DNA of 64,000 nucleotides from Pseudoxanthobacter soli DSM 19599 (GTDB lineage Bacteria > Pseudomonadota > Alphaproteobacteria > Rhizobiales > Segnochrobactraceae). Numbering within the stretch: position 1 is the stretch's first letter; every line of letters starts with the position of its first letter. A program made the translations under genes and the position numbers. Below, piece by piece: positions 57,739 through 64,000 of this stretch. A model generated the notes under the pieces. The model did no database searches. It was not told where the DNA came from and saw only the letters and a program-made list of their open reading frames with translations. The DNA is taken from the NCBI RefSeq assembly GCF_900148505.1, contig NZ_FRXO01000001.1, positions 186,001-250,000 of the forward strand, in the 5' to 3' direction.

Positions 57739-58344
57739 TTGCTGTTTCGCCGCCGCGAGCCCCTGAACTGGAAGCAGCGCCTCCGGGTTGCCGCGTGGCC
57801 GGCGCGGTCGTGGCGGCGGTCGTTCTATTATATGGTGAAGCGGATCCTGCGGCTCAGAGCCTCGCCGCACGCCATCGCCATCGGCACGGCCGCGGGCGTG
57901 TTCGTGTCGTGCACGCCGTTCCTGGGCTTCCACATCCTGCTCGCCACCGCCTTCACCTATCTGGTGGCCGGCAACGTGATCGCGGCGGTGATCGCGACGT
58001 GGTTCGGCAATCCGATCACGTTCCCGATCATCTGGGCCTCGACCTACAAGCTCGGGCGCTTCATGCTCGGGCAGTCCGGCACCGAAACGCCGTTCCACGT
58101 CTCCGACCTCTCCGCCAAGCTCTCCACCTATTCGCTGCGCACGATCTGGCCGATCATCGAGCCGATGATCGTGGGCTCGGTGCCGATCGGCATCGGCTGC
58201 GGGCTCGTGACCTATATCGCGACGCGCATCGCGGTGGCCGAGTTCCGCAAGCGTCAGGAGGCGCGCCTCAGAGCGCGGCGCGAGGCCGCGAGCGCGAAGA
58301 TCCGGGCGGAAGTCGTCGCCGGCATCGGCAAGAGGCCGTCATGA
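57739..58344 (+). CDS. DUF2062 membrane protein
   Basis: This is a 201-residue inner-membrane protein. I start it at TTG 57739, which gives [21 protein letters not shown]. The family blocks [20 protein letters not shown] and [18 protein letters not shown] are present with two to three helices. Function is unknown, but its position between pyrE and acpS is conserved. TTG is unusual here and has a weak ribosome binding site. Confidence 0.88.
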   Translation: MLFRRREPLNWKQRLRVAAWPARSWRRSFYYMVKRILRLRASPHAIAIGTAAGVFVSCTPFLGFHILLATAFTYLVAGNVIAAVIATWFGNPITFPIIWASTYKLGRFMLGQSGTETPFHVSDLSAKLSTYSLRTIWPIIEPMIVGSVPIGIGCGLVTYIATRIAVAEFRKRQEARLRARREAASAKIRAEVVAGIGKRPS

Positions 58345-58354
58345 AGGGGCCGTC

Positions 58355-58768
58355 ATGATCATCGGTATCGGGTCGGACATCATCGACATCCGCCGCATCG
58401 AGCGCACGCTGGAGCGGTTCGGCACGCGGTTCACCAACCGGGTGTTCACCGGCGTCGAACAGCGCAAGTCCGACGGCCGGGCCGAGCGGGCGGCCTCCTA
58501 TGCCAAGCGCTTCGCGGCCAAGGAGGCCTGTTCCAAGGCGCTCGGGACGGGCATCCGCATGGGCGTCGCGTGGCGGGAGATGGGCGTCGTCAACCGGCCG
58601 AGCGGGCAGCCGACCATGGTGCTGACCGGAAGCGCCGCCGACAGGCTGGCCGCGCTGACGCCGCCGGGCTTCGTCGCCCGCATCGACCTGACCATGACCG
58701 ACGAGCCGCCGATGGCCCAGGCCTTCGTGGTGATCTCCGCGTGGCCGGAGGACTGGCCGCGGCGGTGA
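58355..58768 (+). CDS. acpS: Holo-[acyl-carrier-protein] synthase
   Basis: This transfers 4'-phosphopantetheine from CoA to ACP. It has 137 residues. [20 protein letters not shown] carries the metal Asp (split: GIGSDIIDI and [11 protein letters not shown]), and [15 protein letters not shown] carries the Glu-Lys. The start ATG 58355 lies 11 bases after the DUF2062 stop. Its length is slightly above the usual 120-130, with an added C-terminal EDWPRR. Confidence 0.95.
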   Translation: MIIGIGSDIIDIRRIERTLERFGTRFTNRVFTGVEQRKSDGRAERAASYAKRFAAKEACSKALGTGIRMGVAWREMGVVNRPSGQPTMVLTGSAADRLAALTPPGFVARIDLTMTDEPPMAQAFVVISAWPEDWPRR

Positions 58769-58995
58769 TATTGGGGCCGGCGGCGGGCGGCGCGGCGGTT
58801 TTGTTGCGATTCAAGGGGCGAGGCTTTAAGTAGGGCTCATCCCGGGCGAGCGTTGCTGCATCGAGCCGGAGCGCGATGGCCGGCGACGGGCCCATCGCTG
58901 TGCGGGCAACGGGTTGAAGGCGGCAAGGCCGCCTGGACGGCGCGGCCCCGCAGCAAGGGAACCGCGATGGGAACCGCGGGAAAAGGCTGAGCGCT

Positions 58996-59772
58996 GTGGC
59001 AAGCGACAAATCTGCGAGTGAGAAGTTGGCAACGCAAAAGGCCGAAAAGCAGGGCGGTATCTGGGATACCGTCAAGATCGTCATCCAGGCGCTGCTGCTT
59101 GCGCTCGTCGTCCGGACGTTCCTGTTCCAGCCGTTCAACATCCCGTCCGGCTCGATGATGGACACGCTGCTGATCGGCGACTACATCTTCGTGTCGAAAT
59201 ATTCCTACGGATACAGCCGCTATTCGTTCCCGTTCGGCATCGTGCCGTTCTCGGGGCGCATCATGGGGTCCGAGCCGAAGCGCGGCGACGTCGTGGTGTT
59301 CAAGCTGCCGACGGACAACTCGACCGACTACATCAAGCGCGTGATCGGCCTGCCCGGCGACCGCATCCAGATGAAGGGCGGCGTGCTCTACATCAACGAC
59401 GTGGCGGTGCCGCGCGTGGCCGACGGCACCTATGACGATACCGACCAGTTCGGCGTCGAGCGCCAGATCCAGCGCTACCGCGAGACGCTGCCGAACGGCG
59501 TGAGCTACGACACGCTCGACCTCGACCCGAACGGCTTCTGGGACAACACCCAGGTCTACAACGTGCCGCCCGGCCACTATTTCATGATGGGCGACAACCG
59601 CGACAATTCCAGCGACAGCCGCGTGCTGGACCATGTCGGCTACGTGCCGTTCGAGAATCTGGTCGGCAAGGCGGAGATGATCTTCTTCTCGGTCGACGGC
59701 GATCAGGGCGCCTGGAAGATCTGGAAGTGGCCCACCGACGTGCGCTGGGGACGGATCTTCACGCTGCTATGA
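58996..59772 (+). CDS. lepB: Signal peptidase I
   Basis: LepB removes Sec signal peptides at the inner membrane. The protein has 258 residues from GTG 58996. An N-terminal helix (about 23-40) precedes the nucleophile in NIPSGSMMDTLLIGDY. The general-base lysine is in DYIKRVIGLPGD, and GDNRDNSSDSR is box E. The stop overlaps the rnc start in ATGA. GAAAAGGC lies before the GTG but the spacing is long. Confidence 0.95.
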   Translation: MASDKSASEKLATQKAEKQGGIWDTVKIVIQALLLALVVRTFLFQPFNIPSGSMMDTLLIGDYIFVSKYSYGYSRYSFPFGIVPFSGRIMGSEPKRGDVVVFKLPTDNSTDYIKRVIGLPGDRIQMKGGVLYINDVAVPRVADGTYDDTDQFGVERQIQRYRETLPNGVSYDTLDLDPNGFWDNTQVYNVPPGHYFMMGDNRDNSSDSRVLDHVGYVPFENLVGKAEMIFFSVDGDQGAWKIWKWPTDVRWGRIFTLL

Positions 59773-60488
59773 GCCCGCTCAACGAACGCCGGATCGCGGC
59801 GCTGGAAGCCCGGCTCGGCCACCGCTTCTCGGACCCGGCCCTGATCGGCCGGGCCCTGACGCATCCGAGCGCCGTCACCGGCGCGTCCGTCGGAACGGCG
59901 AGCTACCAGCGGCTGGAATTCCTCGGCGACCGCGTGCTCGGGCTCGCCGTCGCCGAGATGCTGCACGAGGCCTATCCGGCCGCGGACGAGGGCGAACTCG
60001 CCCGGCGGCTGAACCAGCTCGTGCGGCGCGAGACCTGCGCGGCGGTCGCGGTCGAGCTCGGGCTCGATCAGGCGATGCTGGTCGGCGCGGGCGAGGCCCA
60101 GGGCGGCGGACGCAGGAAGGTCGCGATCCTCGGCGACGTGTGCGAGGCGGTGCTGGCGGCCGTTTATCTCGACGCTGGCTTCGAGGTGGCGCGGACGCTG
60201 GTGAAGACGCTCTGGGGCCCGCGGATGCGCGAGGCGCTGATGGCGCCGCGCGATGCCAAGACGACGCTGCAGGAATGGGCGCAGGGCCGGGGACTGCCGA
60301 CGCCGGTCTATACCGAGGTCGAAAGGTCCGGCCCGGACCACGCGCCGGTGTTCACGATCCTCGTCACGGTCGACGGCATCGCACCGGCCGAGGCGCGCGG
60401 CAAATCGAAACGCGAGGCGGAGCAGACCGCGGCTGCGGCCGTGCTGGTCCGCGAAGGAATCTGGTCGGAGAACCGAAGTGGCGCCTGA
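59769..60488 (+). CDS. rnc: Ribonuclease III
   Basis: RNase III cleaves double-stranded RNA in rRNA processing and antisense control. It has 239 residues from ATG 59769, which overlaps the lepB stop by 4 bases. The catalytic signature is RLEFLGDRVLGLAVAEML with a later LGDVCEAVLAAVYLD. The dsRBD from about 163 starts DAKTTLQEWAQGRG. Overlap with era (60478) is 11 bases, so lepB, rnc and era are translationally coupled. Confidence 0.96.
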   Translation: MSPLNERRIAALEARLGHRFSDPALIGRALTHPSAVTGASVGTASYQRLEFLGDRVLGLAVAEMLHEAYPAADEGELARRLNQLVRRETCAAVAVELGLDQAMLVGAGEAQGGGRRKVAILGDVCEAVLAAVYLDAGFEVARTLVKTLWGPRMREALMAPRDAKTTLQEWAQGRGLPTPVYTEVERSGPDHAPVFTILVTVDGIAPAEARGKSKREAEQTAAAAVLVREGIWSENRSGA

Positions 60489-61440
60489 CGACGAAGACGA
60501 TGCCCTGCCGCACGCAGCCGGCACCCCCGCGGAGACGGCCGGCGAGGGCGAGACGCGCTGCGGCTTCGTCGCGCTGATCGGCGCGCCGAACGCCGGCAAG
60601 TCGACGCTCGTCAACGCGCTGGTCGGCGCCAAGGTCTCCATCGTCACCCACAAGGTGCAGACGACGCGCGCGCTGGTGCGCGGCATCGCGCTGGTCGGAC
60701 CCGCGCAGATCGTGTTCGTCGACACGCCCGGCATCTTCCGCCCGAAGCGGCGGCTCGACCGCGCCATGGTCTCGACCGCCTGGGGTGGCGCGAAGGACGC
60801 CGATCTCGTGGCGGTGCTGGTCGATTCCCGCAAGGGCATCGACGAGGAGGTCGAGGCGATCCTCGCCTCCCTCGCCGACGTGCACCTGCCGAAGGTGCTG
60901 ATCCTCACCAAGATCGACGTCGTGAAGCGCGACAGCCTGCTGGCGCTGACCCAGGCGGTGAACGAGAAGGCGCGCTTCGAGCGCACCTTCATGGTCTCGG
61001 CGGTGACGGGCAGCGGCGTCGAAGACGTGCTCGCCTATTTCGCCGGCGCGGTGCAGCCCGGCCCCTGGCTCTATCCGGAAGACCAGATTTCCGACCTTCC
61101 GATGCGCCAGCTCGCGGCCGAGATCACCCGCGAGAAGATGATGCTGCGGCTGCACGAGGAGCTGCCCTACGCCTCCACGGTCGAGACCGAGCAGTGGAAG
61201 GACGTGAAGGGCGGCGCGGTGCGCATCGAGCAGACCATCTTCGTCGAGCGCGACAGCCAGAAGAAGATCGTGCTCGGCAAGGGCGGCCAGACCATCAAGG
61301 CGATCTCGCAGGGCGCGCGCGAGGAGATCGCGGCGATCCTCGAGCGGCCGGTGCATCTGTTCCTGTTCGTGAAGGTGCGCGACAGCTGGTCGGACGATCC
61401 CGAGCGCTACCGCGAGATGGGGCTCGAATTCCCGGAGTGA
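60478..61440 (+). CDS. era: GTPase Era
   Basis: Era is a 16S rRNA-binding GTPase needed for 30S assembly. It has 320 residues from GTG 60478, 11 bases inside rnc. G1 is GAPNAGKST, G3 DTPGIF, G4 TKID and the KH domain has VLGKGGQTIKAISQGAREEI. An acidic N-terminal extension (about 1-25) precedes the G domain. No good AUG exists before G1, so the GTG is favoured. Confidence 0.95.
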   Translation: MAPDDEDDALPHAAGTPAETAGEGETRCGFVALIGAPNAGKSTLVNALVGAKVSIVTHKVQTTRALVRGIALVGPAQIVFVDTPGIFRPKRRLDRAMVSTAWGGAKDADLVAVLVDSRKGIDEEVEAILASLADVHLPKVLILTKIDVVKRDSLLALTQAVNEKARFERTFMVSAVTGSGVEDVLAYFAGAVQPGPWLYPEDQISDLPMRQLAAEITREKMMLRLHEELPYASTVETEQWKDVKGGAVRIEQTIFVERDSQKKIVLGKGGQTIKAISQGAREEIAAILERPVHLFLFVKVRDSWSDDPERYREMGLEFPE

Positions 61441-61465
61441 CGCCGGGCAGTCAGGACGGCCGGCG

Positions 61466-62221
61466 ATGGAATGGCGGGACGAGGGCATCGTGCTTTCCAC
61501 CCGGCCCCTCGGGGAGGGTGCGGTCGTCGCCGAGCTGATGACCGCCGCCCACGGCCGCCATGCGGGTCTGGTGCGGTCTGGCCGCTCCAAGCGGATGCAG
61601 CCCGTGCTCCAGCCGGGCAACACCGTCGCCTGTGTGTGGCGCGCGCGGCTCGACGACCAGCTCGGTACCTATTCCTCCGTCGAGCCGGTGGTCTCGCGGG
61701 CCGCGCGGCTGATCGAAAGCGCGGTGGCGAGCTTCGGCATCCTCACCCTCTGCCGCCACCTGTCGCTGCTGCCTGAGCGCGACCCCCACCGCGGGCTCTA
61801 CGACGCGTTCGCCATCGTGCTCGACCACCTCGACGAGCCGTCCCATGCCGGGCCGCTGATGGTGCGCTTCGAACTGGCGCTGCTGGAGGAACTGGGCTTC
61901 GGCCTCGATCTCAGCCGCTGCGCCGCGACCGGCACACTCGCGGACCTGACCCACGTTTCGCCGCGCACCGGGCGGGCCGTGAGCCGGGCGGCGGCCGAAC
62001 CCTATCTCGACCGCCTGCTGCCGCTGCCGCGCTTCCTGGTGGATCGCGGCATGAACGCCGATCCCGATGCGGACGACATCCGCGCCGGTCTGCGGCTCAC
62101 CGGTCATTTCATCGACGCCCACCTCAACGCGCCGCGCGGCATCGAGATGCCGATGGTGCGCGAGCAGTTCCTGTCGGCGCTCGAACGGGCCGCCGCCCGC
62201 GACCGGCGTCTCGAACCATGA
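61466..62221 (+). CDS. recO: DNA repair protein RecO
   Basis: RecO works with RecF and RecR to load RecA on gapped DNA. It has 251 residues. The N-terminal OB fold begins EWRDEGIVLSTRPLGEGAVV and the helical part holds FELALLEELGFGLDLSRCA. The zinc-finger cysteines of some RecO proteins are not clearly present (two cysteines near 148 and 153 only), which is common in this group. Its stop overlaps the next gene by 4 bases (ATGA). Confidence 0.93.
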   Translation: MEWRDEGIVLSTRPLGEGAVVAELMTAAHGRHAGLVRSGRSKRMQPVLQPGNTVACVWRARLDDQLGTYSSVEPVVSRAARLIESAVASFGILTLCRHLSLLPERDPHRGLYDAFAIVLDHLDEPSHAGPLMVRFELALLEELGFGLDLSRCAATGTLADLTHVSPRTGRAVSRAAAEPYLDRLLPLPRFLVDRGMNADPDADDIRAGLRLTGHFIDAHLNAPRGIEMPMVREQFLSALERAAARDRRLEP

Positions 62222-62586
62222 AAGCCGGCGACGGACAATCGAGCGACGGACAAACGAGCGACGGACCTGCACGGGCGGAATGGCGCGCGGATGTCGATGC
62301 GCTCGCCTTCCGCCCGGCCGGCCATGCAGGCCTCTGCATGGTCCACAGGCTTGCCTTCCGCGTGCTCGTCGGCCCCTCGGCCGCACCGGAGGACTGCCTC
62401 GCCCTGTTCGCCGGGCAGCGGGCGGCGTTCGAGACGGCGGCGGCGGCCAAGATCGCGCGCCGCACGCTGGCGCCCGAGGCCAACTTCCATCTGGACAGCC
62501 GCGACATCCGGGCCGCCCTGGCCGGCGAGAACCGCCGGGACGGCGGCGCCAGCTCCTGCGTGGCGAAGTGGGGCCGCAGGCCCTGA
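62218..62586 (+). CDS. Small protein of unknown function, overlapping recO
   Basis: This is a 122-residue protein whose ATG overlaps the recO stop (ATGA), so it should be translationally coupled. An acidic, Gly/Ser-rich N terminus is followed by LAFRPAGHAGLCMVHRLAFRVL and the C-terminal phrase NFHLDSRDIRAAL, which looks like a conserved domain. It has no signal peptide or membrane helix. I do not recognise a family. Confidence 0.65.
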   Translation: MKAGDGQSSDGQTSDGPARAEWRADVDALAFRPAGHAGLCMVHRLAFRVLVGPSAAPEDCLALFAGQRAAFETAAAAKIARRTLAPEANFHLDSRDIRAALAGENRRDGGASSCVAKWGRRP

Positions 62587-62684
62587 CCGGGCGCGGGCGC
62601 CCCGTGCCGGCGATTGCCAGCGTGAACGGGGCGGCCTACACTGCGCCGTCCGATATATTTGCCAGCGAAATTATAGGCTTACAG

Positions 62685-63263
62685 ATGAAAGTGCAGAAGC
62701 TCGCCGTGCTGTCGGCCTTCCTGGCGGCGCCGTTCGCGATTTCGGCCCCCGCGCAGGCCGCCCCCGCCGTTCACTGCGCCTCCAACAGCCTCTATCTCGT
62801 CGCTGCGGTGGAACGGCAGGACTCGGTCGGCGAGCGGCTGATCGTGAAAAACAACGCTGCCGGCGCCAAGGCGGCCTGCAACGCGAAGATCGGCAAGTCG
62901 GACTTCGTGATCGGCTCCAAGGACGGCGAGGACGACGACGCCTATTATCTGCTGCGGCTCGAAGGCAAGTACCTGCTGATCGACGACGGGACCGGCCCGG
63001 ACAGGACGCTGTTGATCTACGACCTCAGCCGCAAGGCGCGCGTGTTCACGGCGGGCTATTCGGAGGAGGACTTCGACGCCGACAGCAAGAGCGCCTCGTT
63101 CTGGATGAGCACCGAGCAGAAGCCGACCAAGCAGAACTGCAAGGACCTCGCCGAGATCAAGAAGAACGACCTGACGCCGGCCATCGAGATCCGCGCCACG
63201 TTCGACTTCACGACCGGCACCCTGTCGAAATCGACCCAGGCGCGCTGCGTCGCTCATCAGTAG
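62685..63263 (+). CDS. Secreted protein of unknown function
   Basis: This is a 192-residue protein from ATG 62685. The signal peptide (about 1-24) ends APAQAAPA. The mature part has four cysteines (in VHCASN, KAACNAKIG, NCKDLAEI and ARCVAHQ) that may form two disulfides, and it is charged with Asp/Lys/Glu. It resembles no family I can name. An in-frame start at 62067 lies inside recO and is rejected. It is followed by tandem repeats and the cobalamin riboswitch. Confidence 0.65.
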   Translation: MKVQKLAVLSAFLAAPFAISAPAQAAPAVHCASNSLYLVAAVERQDSVGERLIVKNNAAGAKAACNAKIGKSDFVIGSKDGEDDDAYYLLRLEGKYLLIDDGTGPDRTLLIYDLSRKARVFTAGYSEEDFDADSKSASFWMSTEQKPTKQNCKDLAEIKKNDLTPAIEIRATFDFTTGTLSKSTQARCVAHQ

Positions 63264-63310
63264 AGCGGGCGGGCCGAGGCTTGCGGCGTCGCCTTTTTCC
63301 GAAAGCTGGC

Positions 63311-63391
63311 TCCCACTTCTCGGTCCAATGCTCCCGGTTCTGGCTGCGCATCGGATTTCCCGAAAACGGGTCCCACTTTTCGGTCCGATGC
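63311..63391. repeat. Tandem repeat pair with palindrome upstream of the cobalamin riboswitch
   Basis: The 21-bp core at 63311-63331 (TCCCACTTCTCGG start) recurs at 63371-63391 with 2 mismatches, a 60-bp period. GCATCGGA (63348-63355) and TCCGATGC (63384-63391) form a perfect 8-bp inverted repeat around copy 2, and CCCGAAAACGGG gives a small inner stem. Similar dispersed elements (CCCACTTTTCGG type) are common in Rhizobiales. Confidence 0.55.
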
Positions 63392-63410
63392 GGTAACGTG
63401 ACGGCGACGA

Positions 63411-63600
63411 CCGGTTCCGCAAGGATCAAAAGGGAACGCCGAAGGGAAGAGGCAGGCCTCGCGCCTGCCGGAGCCCCAGCGGCGGCTGCCCCCGCAACTG
63501 TGAACGGCGAGCCCGCCATCGCGAAACGGCCACTGGCATTCGTGCCGGGAAGGCCTGATGGCGGGCGATGACCCGTGAGCCAGGAGACCTGCCGGACGTC
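63411..63600 (+). promoter_or_regulatory. Cobalamin riboswitch upstream of cbtB
   Basis: GGTTCCGCAAGGATC and GGGAACGCC (about 63412-63445) form the 5' stem region. GCCCCAGCGG then CTGCCCCCGCAACTGTGA (about 63474-63502) are the conserved junction bases, followed by GCCACTGGC and GGGAAGGC. GATGACCCGTGAGCCAGGAGACCTGCC (split: GATGACCCG and AGCCAGGAGACCTGCC, ending about 63593) contains the B12 box. Together these are diagnostic. A downstream stem (GCACCGAAG at 63645 with CTTCCGGTGC at 63671) may form the switching hairpin before cbtB. Confidence 0.95.
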
Positions 63601-63737
63601 AGAAACCACCGACCGGGCGGGGTGTCCGGAGTGCGTCGCGGGTGGCACCGAAGGCTGGTTTTAGCGGCTTCCGGTGCACGATGTGGCCTCTCTCTCCTCA
63701 ACCGGCTGTCTCTGCATTTGCCATGAGGAGAGAGCCA

Positions 63738-63926
63738 ATGGCCTTCCATCAGACTTCCTCCGGTGCCGCGGCACCGGCGACGACCTCGCTGAGCATCGCC
63801 GTCCAGGCCGGCCTTGCCGTGCTGCTCGGCATCCTGATCCTCGGCACCGTGGGCTTTTCCCACGTCGAGGCCTTCCACAACGCCGCGCACGACACCCGCC
63901 ACGCCAACGCCTTCCCCTGCCACTGA
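63738..63926 (+). CDS. cbtB: CbtB-type cobalt transporter subunit
   Basis: This is a 62-residue protein from ATG 63738, with GAGGAGAGAG before it. One hydrophobic helix (about 19-37) is followed by HVEAFHNAAHDTRHANAFPCH (split: HVEAFHNAAHD and TRHANAFPCH), the His-rich signature of predicted cobalt transporters. CbtB acts with CbtA in B12-regulated cobalt uptake. It is directly after the cobalamin riboswitch and 12 bases before cbtA. Confidence 0.93.
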   Translation: MAFHQTSSGAAAPATTSLSIAVQAGLAVLLGILILGTVGFSHVEAFHNAAHDTRHANAFPCH

Positions 63927-63938
63927 GGCAAGGCGCAG

Positions 63939-64000
63939 ATGTCGATTTTCCGTTCGATCGTCTTCACGGCGGTCGCGGCCGGGCTTGTGGTGGGCCTGAT
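63939..64000 (+). CDS. cbtA: CbtA cobalt transporter subunit, N-terminal fragment
   Basis: This is a partial gene from ATG 63939 to the window edge (20 residues, MSIFRSIVFTAVAAGLVVGL). The basic start then a helix matches the first segment of CbtA, the multi-helix partner of CbtB, and the position right after cbtB supports it. The rest is beyond the window. Confidence 0.85.
   Translation, partial: MSIFRSIVFTAVAAGLVVGL

Overview
The window is high-GC chromosomal DNA of an alphaproteobacterium, most likely order Hyphomicrobiales (Rhizobiales). The indicators are a CcrM-type GANTC methyltransferase next to a near-CtrA site, an EipB-family envelope protein, an RgsP-like polar-growth receptor, a b/b' F0 ATP synthase operon (atpI-B-E-F'-F), a single bifunctional Rsh (RelA/SpoT) protein, a split glycine decarboxylase, and the order rpoZ-rsh-pyrE-DUF2062-acpS-lepB-rnc-era-recO. 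The genus cannot be fixed from the sequence. No prophage, insertion sequence, CRISPR array or plasmid function was seen. The 'accessory' character is limited to a few AT-rich or gene-poor stretches (about 30.2-30.6, 34.8-36.4 and 44.4-44.8 kb).

Layout. 0.1-3.3 kb: a dispersed palindromic repeat and an RgsP-like 7TM/PAS/GGDEF/EAL protein whose GGDEF and EAL motifs are both degenerate. 3.4-9.6 kb (minus strand): a secreted orphan protein with an operator-like upstream region, then the glycine cleavage operon gcvT-gcvH-osmC-like-gcvPA-gcvPB under a tandem glycine riboswitch. 9.8-11.3 kb: a lipoprotein and a DUF4142 protein. 11.8-14.3 kb: ispH-thrB-rnhA. 14.4-22.2 kb: ccrM, mutY (minus), a DciA-like protein, a DsbA-like oxidoreductase with a Tat-like leader, and smc. 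22.4-25.6 kb: the F0 ATP synthase operon closed by a strong terminator. 25.8-30.2 kb: rnhB, a VOC protein and a PA0069-type radical SAM protein (minus), then a glycosyltransferase and a two-cysteine uracil-DNA glycosylase (plus). 30.7-34.4 kb: cydAB of cyanide-insensitive type, an S49 peptidase and a small membrane protein. 34.7 kb: tRNA-Asp(GUC). 34.8-36.4 kb: mostly non-coding, with a 39-residue membrane peptide. 36.4-39.2 kb: an RlpA-like protein and leuA with a candidate leucine leader peptide.

39.2-42.0 kb (minus) holds a two-gene cassette, a GNAT/C39-peptidase fusion followed by a RimK-type ATP-grasp protein with an RLAN domain. It is predicted to make or process an unknown amide-linked product and is the best candidate here for undescribed biology. 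42.3-46.5 kb carries small envelope genes: a glycine-zipper lipoprotein, an LprI-like protein, an MsrQ-like haem membrane protein, a sulfotransferase-like protein and a secreted Lys/His-rich protein. 47.0-53.9 kb has GDPD and RidA, EipB, DinB with a zinc ribbon, galactose mutarotase, a family-5 UDG and a NYN-domain protein. 54.2-62.6 kb is the conserved rpoZ-to-recO block, with stop/start overlaps at lepB-rnc, rnc-era and recO-122 aa protein. 62.7-64.0 kb has a secreted orphan, tandem repeats and a cobalamin riboswitch driving cbtB-cbtA (cbtA runs off the end).

Themes. Three metabolite-sensing leaders control their own pathways: glycine to gcv, cobalamin to cbtBA, and probably leucine to leuA. 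Four base-excision or translesion genes (mutY, two UDGs, dinB) are present. Stringent response, transcription (omega), cell-cycle methylation and chromosome segregation genes make this a core-genome segment.
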